A model generated the notes under the pieces. That model saw only the letters and a program-made list of their open reading frames with translations. It was not told where the DNA came from and did no database searches. 64,000 nt of DNA from Peptoniphilus catoniae. Its GTDB lineage: Bacteria; Bacillota; Clostridia; Tissierellales; Peptoniphilaceae. The position numbers and the translations under genes are program-made. Positions 25,301-34,235 of this stretch are shown one piece after another (position 1 is the first letter of the stretch; each line of letters begins with the position of its first letter). Location: positions 124,001 through 188,000 of the forward strand of contig NZ_LR588414.1 of the NCBI RefSeq assembly GCF_901447155.2, written 5' to 3'.

Positions 25301-25818
25301 GAAAAGATTTTAAAACATCAGATTGGGCAGGAGGACAAACAGACGAAATAATAATAAATCCTCAAGGGGTAGACTTTAAAGAAAGAAATTTCAACTACAG
25401 AATATCAAGTGCAACTTGTAATCTTGACAGCAGTGAGTTTAGTCCTTATGGTGGTTTTACAAGATTTATCACTCCTCTTGATTATGAGCTTAAGCTAATC
25501 CACAAGGGGGAAAAGGTAAACCTTAAACCTTTTGAAGTTTATAAATTTAGCGGTAGCGACCAAATGAGCTCCTACAGCAAGGTAAGGGATTTTAATCTTA
25601 TAGTGAAAGATGGATTGAAAGCCGACTTATATAGCAAAGAAGTTAAGGGAAGCTTAAAAATAAAAAATGAAGCTGAAAAGCTTTTAATATTTAATTACAA
25701 TTTTGATTTAACTGTAAACAGTGAAGAGTTCTTAAAAATGAGCTTAATTGAGCTTGATCATGGAGAGAGTATTGAAATAAAAGGTGAAGGGAAACTTCTT
25801 ATATCAGAAATTAAGTAA
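25285..25818 (+). CDS. HutD/Ves family cupin
   Basis: A bicupin-like protein of 177 residues with the family opening DFKTSDWAGGQTDEI, the RISSATCNLDSSEFSPYGG block and TPLDYELKLIHKG. HutD family members are linked to histidine utilisation in Pseudomonas, and Ves is a cold-stress protein in E. coli; the function is not settled. No hut gene is nearby. GAGGTGAATT precedes the ATG. Confidence 0.75.
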   Translation: MRKIERKDFKTSDWAGGQTDEIIINPQGVDFKERNFNYRISSATCNLDSSEFSPYGGFTRFITPLDYELKLIHKGEKVNLKPFEVYKFSGSDQMSSYSKVRDFNLIVKDGLKADLYSKEVKGSLKIKNEAEKLLIFNYNFDLTVNSEEFLKMSLIELDHGESIEIKGEGKLLISEIK

Positions 25819-25838
25819 TTTTTATATAGAGGTGGACT

Positions 25839-26333
25839 ATGAAGGAATATGAAATAGTATATGATCTTTTAAAGTCTTTAAATATAGATTACAAGGTAGT
25901 GGAACACCCTGCAACCTACACCGTTGAAGAGGCTGACAAATACATTGAGGATTATGAGGGTACAAGGACTAAGACTTTATTTTTAACTAATAAGAAAAAA
26001 ACTTCCTTTTATCTTCTTGTTATGAGAGGAGAAGATAGACTTGATATAAAGGCCTTAGGAGAAAAGTTAGGGGCTAAGGGTCTGAAATTTGTTTCAGAGG
26101 ATCTTCTTATGGACACGCTTGGACTTAAACCTGGATTTGTATCTATCTTTGGACTTATTAATAATAAGGATAAGGATGTAAAGGTTCTCTTTGATGATAG
26201 AGCCTTGGAAAATAATATTATTACCTTTCATCCTAATGATAATACAAGAACAATGTTTATAGCTATAGAGGATATATTTAAGTACCTGGCTTATTTAGGT
26301 TATGAATATGAAGTAGTGGATATAAAAAAGTAG
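25839..26333 (+). CDS. Prolyl-tRNA synthetase-associated editing protein (ProX/YbaK family)
   Basis: A free-standing INS-like domain of 164 residues that hydrolyses mischarged aminoacyl-tRNA, commonly Ala-tRNA-Pro. Family marks are VEHPATYTVEEADKY, KTLFLTNKKKTSFYLLVMRG (with the conserved Lys), and FGLINNKD and FHPNDNTRTMFI near the end. AGAGGTGG precedes the ATG. It follows HutD closely. Confidence 0.82.
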   Translation: MKEYEIVYDLLKSLNIDYKVVEHPATYTVEEADKYIEDYEGTRTKTLFLTNKKKTSFYLLVMRGEDRLDIKALGEKLGAKGLKFVSEDLLMDTLGLKPGFVSIFGLINNKDKDVKVLFDDRALENNIITFHPNDNTRTMFIAIEDIFKYLAYLGYEYEVVDIKK

Positions 26334-26354
26334 ACCTTTTAGGGTCTACTTTTT
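26325..26354. terminator. Bidirectional terminator overlapping two stop codons
   Basis: AAAAAGTAGACC and GGTCTACTTTTT with a short loop between converging genes. The stops of both genes lie in the stem. Confidence 0.88.
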
Positions 26355-26582
26355 ATTTTCTTTTAGATATTCAATAATGTCATCTGATTCGTACATAATT
26401 TTGTCATCAATTAAAAGAGCAGGGACTTGCTTTTTACCACCCTTTTTAATAAGGTCCTCTGCATTTTTTTCATCTTTTTTTATATCCAACAAGTTAAATT
26501 CAATGCCGTTTTCCCCGGCGTATTTAAGAACCTTTTGACAAAAAGGACACTCAGGGAAATAGTATAAAGTTAAATCTTTCAT
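26346..26582 (-). CDS. Glutaredoxin-like protein (CPFC)
   Basis: A 78-residue thioredoxin-fold protein with active site ECPFCQK near residues 11-17 and the cis-Pro loop KQVPALLID. It reduces disulfides or glutathione/thiol adducts by family. Very similar to its neighbour, ending YESDDIIEYLKEN. Confidence 0.82.
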   Translation of the reverse strand: MKDLTLYYFPECPFCQKVLKYAGENGIEFNLLDIKKDEKNAEDLIKKGGKKQVPALLIDDKIMYESDDIIEYLKENKK

Positions 26583-26590
26583 AATTCACC

Positions 26591-26827
26591 TCAATTATTT
26601 TCTTTTAAATATTTAATAATATCATTTGATTCGTAAAGGGCTTTGTCATCTATAAAAAGACAAGGAACTTGTTTTTTGCCGCCCTTTTCCACTAAATAAT
26701 TCCTATCTTCTGGACTTTTATCTATGTTTACTATGTCTATATTTTGGATTTTATTTTCATCTATAAACCTTTCAACTTTTTTGCAATAGGGGCAAAAGGT
26801 TCCTACGAATAATTTTAAATTGCTCAT
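26591..26827 (-). CDS. Glutaredoxin-like protein (CPYC)
   Basis: 78 residues, active site TFCPYCKK near 10-17 and cis-Pro loop KQVPCLFID, where a Cys replaces the Ala of the neighbour. The shared GGKKQVP and ESNDIIKYLKEN segments show a tandem duplication. It is the upstream gene of the pair, with an 8-base gap to the second. Confidence 0.82.
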   Translation of the reverse strand: MSNLKLFVGTFCPYCKKVERFIDENKIQNIDIVNIDKSPEDRNYLVEKGGKKQVPCLFIDDKALYESNDIIKYLKENN

Positions 26828-26899
26828 GCAATCACCTCACATTAACTTATTTACCCTTAAGAATAGTCTTCAATCATTTAAAAGTGAATCTATATTTGA

Positions 26900-26905
26900 T
26901 ATAAT
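26900..26905 (+). promoter_or_regulatory. TATAAT -10 box ahead of the 26927 gene
   Basis: TATAAT 22 bases before the ATG; the -35 is not distinct. Confidence 0.4.
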
Positions 26906-26926
26906 ACACCTGTTAGAGGTGATTAT

Positions 26927-27301
26927 ATGAGTTTATTTGATGATCTTACAGACAATTTAAAGGACCTTAAAAGCAATATAGATGTAATTACTAAAAAGAT
27001 AAAAGAAAACTCACAGGAGATAAAAAATCAAACTTCACTTAAATTGGAAATAGCTTCTGAAAAAAGAAAACTTTCCAAAACTTACCAAGAGCTTGGCAGC
27101 AAGCTGTATGAAAACTATAAAGAAGGAAAGATTGCAGATTACAATGATTATGTAAGTGAAATTGATAAAATGCTTTCAAGGATTGAGGGGCTGAATCTTA
27201 AGCTTCGAAATCAAAGCTACAATAGAGAATTTAACAAGGAAGAAACCCTTGATAATAATCAAGATATTATCTACATAAACGAAGAGGATTTAAACAAATA
27301 A
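26927..27301 (+). CDS. Coiled-coil protein of unknown function
   Basis: A 124-residue, highly charged and almost wholly helical protein. Residues 5-90 show heptad-like spacing (LTDNLKDLKSNIDVI, KRKLSKTYQELGSKLYENYK). No membrane segment or signal. RBS AGAGGTGAT. The stop overlaps the next ATG, suggesting coupling to the alpha/beta hydrolase. I do not recognise a family. Confidence 0.65.
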   Translation: MSLFDDLTDNLKDLKSNIDVITKKIKENSQEIKNQTSLKLEIASEKRKLSKTYQELGSKLYENYKEGKIADYNDYVSEIDKMLSRIEGLNLKLRNQSYNREFNKEETLDNNQDIIYINEEDLNK

Positions 27302-28068
27302 TGGAAAAGAAGCATCTTAATATCTTATCTACAAAAATTGCTTATCTGGAGCAAGGTGAGGGAGACCCGGTAGTTATTCTTCACGGCTGGGGTGCAAATA
27401 TAGAGTCGGTAATGCCTATAGTTAACCTTCTGTCTGAAAGCCATAAGGTCTATGCCTATGATGCACCAGGCTTTGGAGAAAGCGATGATCCTAAAGAAGT
27501 CCTTTCTACTGAAGACTATTCTTCTTACCTTGAAGAATTTTTAAAGGCAAAGGAAATAGACAGAGCTGTATTTATGGGGCACTCCTTTGGAGGCAAGACT
27601 CTTGGAATATTTGCAGCAAAAAACCCCGACCTTGTGGAAAAACTTGTTTTAATAGATGCCTCAGGAGTAAAGCCTAAAAGAGGACTTAATTATTATTTAA
27701 AGGTTTATTCTTTTAAGCTTTTAAGATTTATTTATACAAGGCTTAATTTTTTAAAAGGTAAGGAAAAGGCTCTGGAAAATTTTTATAAGAAGTTTGGCTC
27801 AGAGGACTATCAAAATGCACAGGGTATTATGAGAAAGACCTTTGTAAAGGTGGTAAATGAAAACACAGATAAGTACTTTTCAAAAATCAAGGCGCCGACG
27901 CTTTTAGTCTGGGGAGAAAACGACGAAGATACTCCCTTGTATATGGCTAAAGTCCATGAAGAAAAAATTAAGGATAGCGGTCTTGTTATTTTAAAAGGGG
28001 CAGGGCACTATAGTTATCTTGATGATTACTACACATTTTCAGCAGTTATAAAATCATTTTTAGGTTAG
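27301..28068 (+). CDS. Alpha/beta hydrolase
   Basis: 255 residues. The oxyanion loop is LHGWGAN (about 28), the nucleophile elbow MGHSFGGKT (Ser about 94), the acid Asp in VWGENDEDTP (about 206) and His in KGAGHYSYLDD (about 233). Close to the MhpC/BioH class; substrate unknown. Starts one base into the previous stop and precedes the MurF-like gene by 9 bases. Confidence 0.82.
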   Translation: MEKKHLNILSTKIAYLEQGEGDPVVILHGWGANIESVMPIVNLLSESHKVYAYDAPGFGESDDPKEVLSTEDYSSYLEEFLKAKEIDRAVFMGHSFGGKTLGIFAAKNPDLVEKLVLIDASGVKPKRGLNYYLKVYSFKLLRFIYTRLNFLKGKEKALENFYKKFGSEDYQNAQGIMRKTFVKVVNENTDKYFSKIKAPTLLVWGENDEDTPLYMAKVHEEKIKDSGLVILKGAGHYSYLDDYYTFSAVIKSFLG

Positions 28069-28077
28069 GAGTAATAT

Positions 28078-29610
28078 ATGTTTTTTTATATTTTTGCATT
28101 AATTTTAGGTTATTTAATATTTACATTTTGTTCAAAAAGGGTGGAATATCCTTTAAATATGCTTCAACTTTCTGAATATAAAAATGATAAATACAAGGAA
28201 TGGATTCAAAAAAACAAGTCCAAGGTAAAAAGTTTAAATTATTATCAAAAAGAAGAAGAAAAGACTCCTCTTGTTTGGACAGACAGGGTAAAAAGGCTAA
28301 AAAAGAAACATGACAGTGTAAATATAGTTCTTTTTCTTTTGGTGGTTTTTGCATCAGGACGGATTATTTATCTAAGCGGAAACAGAATTCTTGCCTTTTT
28401 AGCTTTGATTCTGATGTACTTTTTGATTTATTACTTTCAGTATCTGATTTTAATTTTATCAAACAAGTTTGCACTTCCTGAAGAGGTTAAAATAAACCAA
28501 GGCTTTTACAGTCAGGCTCAAGCTAAAATAAGAGATAATAAGGAAAAATTCGGACTTAAAGTTTTAGGAATAACGGGATCTTTCGGCAAGACTTCAGTTA
28601 AATTCATATCAAATACTATACTTAAAGAATCACTTAGAGTTAAAAACACCCCTTCATCCTACAATACACCTATGGGTTTATCTAAGGTTATAAATAATGA
28701 CCTTGAAGATGATGTTGAAGTTTTTATTGCAGAGCTTGGGGCTTATAAACCGGGAGAGATTAAAGAGGTGGCAGACCTTGTACAACCGGATATAGGTATA
28801 ATTACAGCTATAGGTCCAACCCATATGCAAATGTATAAAACTATAGAAAATATTATGAAAACCAAGTATGAGCTTATTGAATCCTTACCTAAAGATGGAA
28901 GGGCTATTTTTAATTATGACAATGATTATGTAAAAAAGCTTTCAGATAAAACCGACTTAAAAAAGATAAATTATGGCTTAGAAGATATAGAAAAGCTTGA
29001 TGTTTATGCTAAAGACCTTGAAGTAAATGAAAGAGGATCAAAGTTTACCTTGGGAATAAAAGATCTTGGAGAAGTCCACTGCAAAACCGTCCTTTTGGGA
29101 AGACATAATATTTCAAATTTATTGGCAGGGGCATCAGCAGCCTATGCTTTAGGCATGGGCCTTGAAGAAATAGCAAGGGGAATCTCAAAGGTAGAGGCTG
29201 TTGAACATAGACTTAATTTAATAGATCCGGGAACCGGAGTCTTAGTAATAGATGATGCTTTTAACTCAAATCCTGTAGGATTTAAAGCTGCACTTAGCGT
29301 TATAGATGAATTTAAAGACTATAGGAAGTTTATAGTTACTCCGGGCATGGTAGAGCTTGGAGATATGGAAGAGGAAGAAAACTACAAAATAGGCAAGGAA
29401 ATAGCCAAGACCTGCGACAAGGTTCTATTGGTGGGAAGTCATAGAACAGAGCCTATTTATAAAGGACTTAAAGATGCAGGCTATAATATGGATAATGTTT
29501 ACCAGCTTAAAAATTTAAAAGAGGCGACTGAACTCTTGGGGCAATTAAATAGACCGGGAGATGTAGTGCTTTTTGAAAATGATTTGCCGGATAGCTATAG
29601 TGAGGACTAG
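28078..29610 (+). CDS. MurF-like UDP-MurNAc-tripeptide:D-Ala-D-Ala ligase with N-terminal membrane domain
   Basis: The last cytoplasmic step of peptidoglycan precursor assembly, in its usual form, joins D-Ala-D-Ala to UDP-MurNAc-tripeptide. This 510-residue version begins with a membrane helix (about 1-18) and two more (about 82-125) that ordinary MurF lacks. The Mur-ligase domains follow: GITGSFGKTSVKF P-loop (about 164-176), ELGAYKPGEI, HNISNLLAGASAAY, and C-terminal VIDDAFNSNPVGFKAAL. The next gene is ddl, which makes the D-Ala-D-Ala substrate; 9 bases separate them. A relative acting on another Mur-type substrate is possible. Confidence 0.8.
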   Translation: MFFYIFALILGYLIFTFCSKRVEYPLNMLQLSEYKNDKYKEWIQKNKSKVKSLNYYQKEEEKTPLVWTDRVKRLKKKHDSVNIVLFLLVVFASGRIIYLSGNRILAFLALILMYFLIYYFQYLILILSNKFALPEEVKINQGFYSQAQAKIRDNKEKFGLKVLGITGSFGKTSVKFISNTILKESLRVKNTPSSYNTPMGLSKVINNDLEDDVEVFIAELGAYKPGEIKEVADLVQPDIGIITAIGPTHMQMYKTIENIMKTKYELIESLPKDGRAIFNYDNDYVKKLSDKTDLKKINYGLEDIEKLDVYAKDLEVNERGSKFTLGIKDLGEVHCKTVLLGRHNISNLLAGASAAYALGMGLEEIARGISKVEAVEHRLNLIDPGTGVLVIDDAFNSNPVGFKAALSVIDEFKDYRKFIVTPGMVELGDMEEEENYKIGKEIAKTCDKVLLVGSHRTEPIYKGLKDAGYNMDNVYQLKNLKEATELLGQLNRPGDVVLFENDLPDSYSED

Positions 29611-29619
29611 GGGGAAAAG

Positions 29620-30798
29620 ATGAAAAATATTGCAGTAATATTTGGTGGAAGAAGTGTAGAGCACGAAGTATCTATTATAACAGGAATGCAAATTATAGAG
29701 AATATGGACAAGACAAAATATAATCCCATACCGGTTTACATAACGAAAGATGGAAGATTTTTGTCAGGAGAGTCTATTAAAACTATAGTTGCCTTTAAAA
29801 ACAGCGATTTTTCTCAGGCTGAGGAAGTATTTTTTAAACCTTATGCAGGAGATCACAACCTTTACACCATAAGATCAAAAAAAGCTTCTATTTTATCTAA
29901 AGAGTCAGATCAAGTTGAAATATTTGCAAAAATTGATGCAGTTTTTCCGGCAGTTCATGGAACAAATGGAGAGGACGGAACTCTTCAGGGACTTCTTGAG
30001 ATGGTTGGTATACCCTATGTAGGTTGTGGGGTAATGAGTGCCGCAGTTGGAATGGATAAGGTTACTATGAAGGATGTTTATAAATCCCATGGGATACCTA
30101 TGACTCAATACACTTATTTTTATAGATCAGATTGGCAAAACAATAGAGAAGAGATTTTAAAAGAAGCTGAAAAAATAGGCTACAATTTATTTGTAAAGCC
30201 TGCAAATTTAGGTTCTTCAATTGGAATATCCAAGGCTTGCAATAGAGAAGAGCTGATTTCAGCAATAGATATAGCAGTTAGTTATGACAGCAAGGTTGTA
30301 ATTGAAAAAGCAGTTGAAAATCCAAGAGAAATAAATATTTCCGTTTTAGGCTATGAAGACAATCTTTCAGTATCCGCCTGTGAAGAACCTGTAAGTATAG
30401 AAAAGCTCTTAACCTATGACGAAAAATATATTTCCGGCTCAAAGGGCGGATCAAAGGGCATGAAGGGACAAAAAAGAAAACTCCCTGCAGATTTAAAAGA
30501 GGAGGTTGAAGAAGAAATAGAAAGACTTGCCAAGGAAGGTTTTAAGTCTATAGGAGCTTCAGGAGTTGCAAGAATTGACTTTCTTCTTGATAAAGACAAG
30601 GTTTACTTAAATGAAATCAACACTCTGCCTGGATCAATTTCCTTTTATTTGTGGGAGCCCACAGGATTAAAATTCAGCGACTTAATTACAAGACTAATTG
30701 AAATTGCAGAGAAAAAATATGAAGCAAGAAAGAAAAATATTACATCCTATGATTCTCAACTTTTAAATAAAACAAGTTATGGAGCAAAATTACAATGA
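29620..30798 (+). CDS. ddl: D-alanine--D-alanine ligase
   Basis: An ATP-grasp enzyme of 392 residues. The N-terminus IAVIFGGRSVEHEVSI contains the catalytic Glu of Ddl, followed by PAVHGTNGEDGTLQGLLE, the ATP-grasp Lys in FVKPANLGSSIG, and the magnesium-binding RIDFLLDKD and LNEINTLPG near the end. A C-terminal extension of about 20 residues follows. It overlaps the RNase R start (ATGA). Confidence 0.93.
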   Translation: MKNIAVIFGGRSVEHEVSIITGMQIIENMDKTKYNPIPVYITKDGRFLSGESIKTIVAFKNSDFSQAEEVFFKPYAGDHNLYTIRSKKASILSKESDQVEIFAKIDAVFPAVHGTNGEDGTLQGLLEMVGIPYVGCGVMSAAVGMDKVTMKDVYKSHGIPMTQYTYFYRSDWQNNREEILKEAEKIGYNLFVKPANLGSSIGISKACNREELISAIDIAVSYDSKVVIEKAVENPREINISVLGYEDNLSVSACEEPVSIEKLLTYDEKYISGSKGGSKGMKGQKRKLPADLKEEVEEEIERLAKEGFKSIGASGVARIDFLLDKDKVYLNEINTLPGSISFYLWEPTGLKFSDLITRLIEIAEKKYEARKKNITSYDSQLLNKTSYGAKLQ

Positions 30799-32885
30799 TT
30801 AGGGAAAAAATACTGGAAGCTCTAAGGGGCAGAGCTCCCATGAAAAAAGAGGCAATAGCCCAAAAATTTGATATTAAGCCAAAGGAAAAGAAAGACTTTT
30901 ATAAGGTCTTAGATAAGCTTGTTAAAGAAGGAGACTTATATGAGCATAAGTCCAAGTATCTTGTAATAGATGGAGAAAGATACAGAAGAGGAATTTTTCA
31001 GGGCAATGAAAAAGGTTTCGGCTTTTTACTCCAAGAAGGCGAAGACGTTTTTATACCGGCTCAAGGAACATCAGGTGCTATAAATGAAGATGAAGTTCTT
31101 GTTAAGGTATCTGAGGAAAGTTCAGGACACAGCCTTGAAGGAAAGGTTATAGAAATAATAAAAAGGGGCAGGGATAGACTTGTAGGCACTTACCAAGCTA
31201 ACAAAAAGTTCGGTTTTGTTATCTCCGATGATAAAAAATTTGCCTATGATATATATGTAGCAAAAGAAGATTCCCTTGAAGCCAAGGACGGACAAAAGGT
31301 AGTAGTAAAAATTACCAAGTGGCCCAAAAAAGACAAAAAGCCTGAAGGAAAGATTATAAAAATTCTGGGCTTTCCTAAAGAAAAGGGCGTAGATATATTA
31401 AGTATAGCCGCTCAATTAGATATTCCTATGGAGTTCAGCAAGGGGGTACTTTCCCTTGCAGCAAAAATACCTCAGGAGGTCGAAGAAAAGGATCTTGAAG
31501 GAAGACTTGATTTAAGAGATAAGACAATTTTCACTATAGACGGACCGGACTCCAAGGACTTTGACGATGCAGTATCTATAGAGATATTAGATGACGGAGA
31601 CTACCTTTTAGGCGTTCATATAGCAGATGTTGCTCATTATGTAAAAGACAGAGACCTTATAGACAAAGAGGCTTATAAGAGAGGCAACTCAGTTTATTTA
31701 GTGGATAAGGTTATACCTATGCTTCCTGTAGAACTGTCAAATGGTATTTGCTCCTTAAACGAAGGAGTTGATAGACTTTGCTTGTCCGTACTTATGACAA
31801 TAAACAAAAAAGGAAAGGTTAAATCCCATAAAATTGCAGAAACTGTTATAAGATCATCAAAAAGATTAGTTTATGGAAATGTTTCAGACCTTTACGAGAA
31901 AAATATTGTAGATGAAAGCTTAAAGGGTTTGGAGAAAGACCTTTTAAATATGTTTGATTTGGCAAAAAAGCTTAGAGAAAACAGAATGACAAGGGGAGCA
32001 ATTGACTTTGACTTTCCTGAAAGCCATATAGATCTTGATGAAAACGGCAGGCCTATAAATGTAACAAGGGAAGAAAGAAGAAGTGGCAATAAGCTTATAG
32101 AAGAATTTATGATTATCTGCAACGAAACTGTTGCCGAGCAGTTTTACTGGATGGAGGTTCCTTTCCTTTATAGAGTACACGAAGAGCCGGATGAAGAAAA
32201 AATCGAGTCTTTAAATAAAATGATTAGACCTCTTGACTTGAAGTTGCCTACGCAAAATCTAAGTCCAAGATCTGTACAGGAGCTTATAAACAAGGTAAAA
32301 GGAAAGGACTATGAACTTTTTGTTTCATCTTTAGCATTAAGAAGTTTAAAAAAAGCCAGATACTCAGAGGTAAATTCAATTCACTTCGGTCTTTGTTCAA
32401 AGTACTATTCACACTTTACCTCACCTATAAGGAGATACTCCGACCTTGCCATACATAGAGTTATAAAAGATTCTTTAAACAACTCCTTAACAGCTAAAAG
32501 GTTGGGCTATTACGAAGGTATTATGCCAGAAATTGCAAAGCAAACATCAAGAACAGAAAGACTTTCACAAGAAGCCGAAAGACAAGTTGAATCAGTTAAA
32601 TTTGCAGAATATATGGAAAGTAAAATTGGAGAAGAATACCTGGGTATTATTTCATCCATTACAAGCTTCGGCATATTTGTGCAGCTTTACAATACAATTG
32701 AAGGCTTAGTATCCTATGTTAGCTTAAAGGAATACTTTGAATTTAACGAAGATGAGCTTACAGCACAAAGCAGAGACAGCAACAAGACCTATCATATAGG
32801 CGACAAGGTAAAAATAAAAGTAGTTGGAGCAGACAGTATTAGAGGAAACATAGATTTTGAGATTGTAGGAGATATTAATGGCTAA
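30795..32885 (+). CDS. rnr: Ribonuclease R
   Basis: A 3'-5' exoribonuclease that degrades structured RNA and, with SmpB-tmRNA, non-stop messages. In 696 residues: N-terminal winged helix ([12 protein letters not shown]), two cold-shock domains ([23 protein letters not shown]), the RNB catalytic core with [13 protein letters not shown] (metal-binding Asp) and [20 protein letters not shown], and a C-terminal S1 domain ([13 protein letters not shown]). The end overlaps smpB by 8 bases, a common pairing. Confidence 0.95.
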   Translation: MIREKILEALRGRAPMKKEAIAQKFDIKPKEKKDFYKVLDKLVKEGDLYEHKSKYLVIDGERYRRGIFQGNEKGFGFLLQEGEDVFIPAQGTSGAINEDEVLVKVSEESSGHSLEGKVIEIIKRGRDRLVGTYQANKKFGFVISDDKKFAYDIYVAKEDSLEAKDGQKVVVKITKWPKKDKKPEGKIIKILGFPKEKGVDILSIAAQLDIPMEFSKGVLSLAAKIPQEVEEKDLEGRLDLRDKTIFTIDGPDSKDFDDAVSIEILDDGDYLLGVHIADVAHYVKDRDLIDKEAYKRGNSVYLVDKVIPMLPVELSNGICSLNEGVDRLCLSVLMTINKKGKVKSHKIAETVIRSSKRLVYGNVSDLYEKNIVDESLKGLEKDLLNMFDLAKKLRENRMTRGAIDFDFPESHIDLDENGRPINVTREERRSGNKLIEEFMIICNETVAEQFYWMEVPFLYRVHEEPDEEKIESLNKMIRPLDLKLPTQNLSPRSVQELINKVKGKDYELFVSSLALRSLKKARYSEVNSIHFGLCSKYYSHFTSPIRRYSDLAIHRVIKDSLNNSLTAKRLGYYEGIMPEIAKQTSRTERLSQEAERQVESVKFAEYMESKIGEEYLGIISSITSFGIFVQLYNTIEGLVSYVSLKEYFEFNEDELTAQSRDSNKTYHIGDKVKIKVVGADSIRGNIDFEIVGDING

Positions 32886-33342
32886 AGGTAAGGATAACTC
32901 CCTTGCCACAAATAGAAAGGCAAGGCATGATTACTTTATAGAAAGTACTATAGAAGCGGGAATAGAGCTTAGAGGAACAGAAGTAAAGTCTCTAAGACAG
33001 GGCAAAGCAAATATTTCAGATGCCTATGCCGAGATTGTCGGTGGAGAGGTTTATGTAGAAAATATGCACATATCCCCCTATAAGCAGGGGAATATATTTA
33101 ACATGGACCCCCTTAGAAAAAGAAAACTCCTTCTTCACAAATCTGAAATAAGAAAGCTTGACAGGGATCTAACTCTAAAGGGCTACACTTTGATTCCTCT
33201 TAGACTCTATTTAAACAGAGGTAGAGTGAAGGTTGAGCTTGCACTTGCAAGAGGTAAAAAACTTTACGACAAAAGGCAAAGCCTTGCTCAAAAAGATGCA
33301 AACAGAAAAATTGAGCAAGCTATGAAAGAAAGATATATCTAA
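32878..33342 (+). CDS. smpB: SsrA-binding protein SmpB
   Basis: The partner of tmRNA in ribosome rescue, 154 residues. Marks are [33 protein letters not shown], the HISPYKQGN loop and the basic tail [19 protein letters not shown]. The start lies inside the rnr end. No tmRNA gene is seen within the next several hundred bases. Confidence 0.95.
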   Translation: MAKGKDNSLATNRKARHDYFIESTIEAGIELRGTEVKSLRQGKANISDAYAEIVGGEVYVENMHISPYKQGNIFNMDPLRKRKLLLHKSEIRKLDRDLTLKGYTLIPLRLYLNRGRVKVELALARGKKLYDKRQSLAQKDANRKIEQAMKERYI

Positions 33343-33404
33343 AAAATAAAAACTTTTGTAAAAAAATATTGACATTGCAGAAATTTAATAGTAAAATATT
33401 CAAT

Positions 33405-33433
33405 TTGACTTATGGGCATTAATATTGTATAAT
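33405..33433 (+). promoter_or_regulatory. Near-consensus sigma-A promoter of veg
   Basis: TTGACT, exactly 17 bases, TATAAT at 33428-33433. This is one of the strongest promoters in the window, as expected for veg. Confidence 0.88.
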
Positions 33434-33472
33434 AACAAATGTAATTGTTTATTCTCATAAGAGGTGATGTCC

Positions 33473-33739
33473 ATGGATCAAATGAATTTAATTAAAAATG
33501 AGTTAGAAGAGAATCTAGGCAAGAAAGTAATAGTCAAGGCCAACAAGGGAAGGAAAAAGTACGTTACAAGAAGGGGAATACTAAAATCAGTTTATCCCAG
33601 TATTTTTTCTGTGGACGTGGAAAACGGAGACGAGCTTACAACTTCCACTTATACCTACTCCGATGTTCTAACCCATACCGTGAGGATTACTATTCTTGAT
33701 GATGAAGTGGAATTTGCTGATGTAGAAAAAATATCATAA
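33473..33739 (+). CDS. veg: Veg protein (DUF1021)
   Basis: A small protein linked to biofilm formation and matrix-gene expression in B. subtilis. It has the family core LGKKVIVKANKGRKKYVTRR, GILKSVYPSIFSVDV and TYTYSDVLTHTVRI. I chose ATG 33473, 6 bases after AAGAGGTG; the earlier GTG/ATG at 33464/33467 lie inside that site. 88 residues. Confidence 0.9.
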   Translation: MDQMNLIKNELEENLGKKVIVKANKGRKKYVTRRGILKSVYPSIFSVDVENGDELTTSTYTYSDVLTHTVRITILDDEVEFADVEKIS

Positions 33740-33748
33740 GCGGAAATA

Positions 33749-33773
33749 GTGAGAGTGAAAGCTCTCTTTTTTT
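33749..33773 (+). terminator. Terminator after veg
   Basis: GAGAG-6-CTCTC followed by seven T. Confidence 0.7.
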
Positions 33774-33829
33774 CTGCCTTAAAAAGTAAATAAATAGATT
33801 CAATTAATAAGCATATATTAAAATAACAC

Positions 33830-33870
33830 AAAAGCACAGGAAAAAGAGCTTAACCCAATCTGTGCTTTTT
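33830..33870. terminator. Terminator of the tRNA-Pro gene
   Basis: AAAAGCACAG pairs with CTGTGCTTTT across about 20 bases. On the minus strand, just after the tRNA 3' end, it ends CTGTGCTTTTGTGTT. Confidence 0.65.
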
Positions 33871-33880
33871 ATTTTAAAAG

Positions 33881-33957
<77 letters not shown>

Positions 33958-33968
33958 ATTACTAAACA

Positions 33969-33997
33969 ATAATACCCCAAAGGCATGTATTATTCAA
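33969..33997 (-). promoter_or_regulatory. Promoter of tRNA-Pro
   Basis: On the minus strand TTGAAT, 17 bases, TATTAT; the predicted start is about 5 bases before the mature tRNA end. Confidence 0.7.
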
Positions 33998-34010
33998 GTT
34001 AAATTTACAT

Positions 34011-34067
34011 GGAGAGATCTCGATTTTATAATAGAGATTTCTCCGCTCACTTCGTTCGGTCGAAATG
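34011..34067. repeat. REP-like hairpin with conserved-looking flank
   Basis: GGAGAGATCTC and GAGATTTCTCC form an 11-bp arm pair with one mismatch around a 12-base loop. The adjacent GCTCACTTCGTTCGGTCGAA and ATGAC form the second part. Strings of this kind recur as dispersed intergenic repeats in several Firmicutes genomes; there is only one copy in this window. Confidence 0.45.
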
Positions 34068-34137
34068 ACTGGGAGAAAGATTGTATTCGCCCCAGTAGAA
34101 ATTAAGAAAAGTTATATAAGCTTTAAAATATAAAATT

Positions 34138-34168
34138 AACCATCTATAATCTTATTATAACCACCTAT
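34138..34168 (+). promoter_or_regulatory. Direct repeats 21 bp apart, possible LytTR sites
   Basis: AACCATCTAT at 34138 and AACCACCTAT at 34159 differ at one position and are spaced two helical turns apart. They lie upstream of TATAAT at 34202-34207, which has no good -35, as is usual for activated promoters. Confidence 0.45.
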
Positions 34169-34235
34169 CGAGAATTGGTAGAAATCAGTTTTCGATTTTT
34201 CTATAATAAAATTGTAGAAGGGAGTATGTGGATAA

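Noticed and set aside
33345-33470. Possible tmRNA gene after smpB
   Set aside because: The interval is too short, AT-rich, and has no tRNA-like ends; it holds the veg promoter instead.
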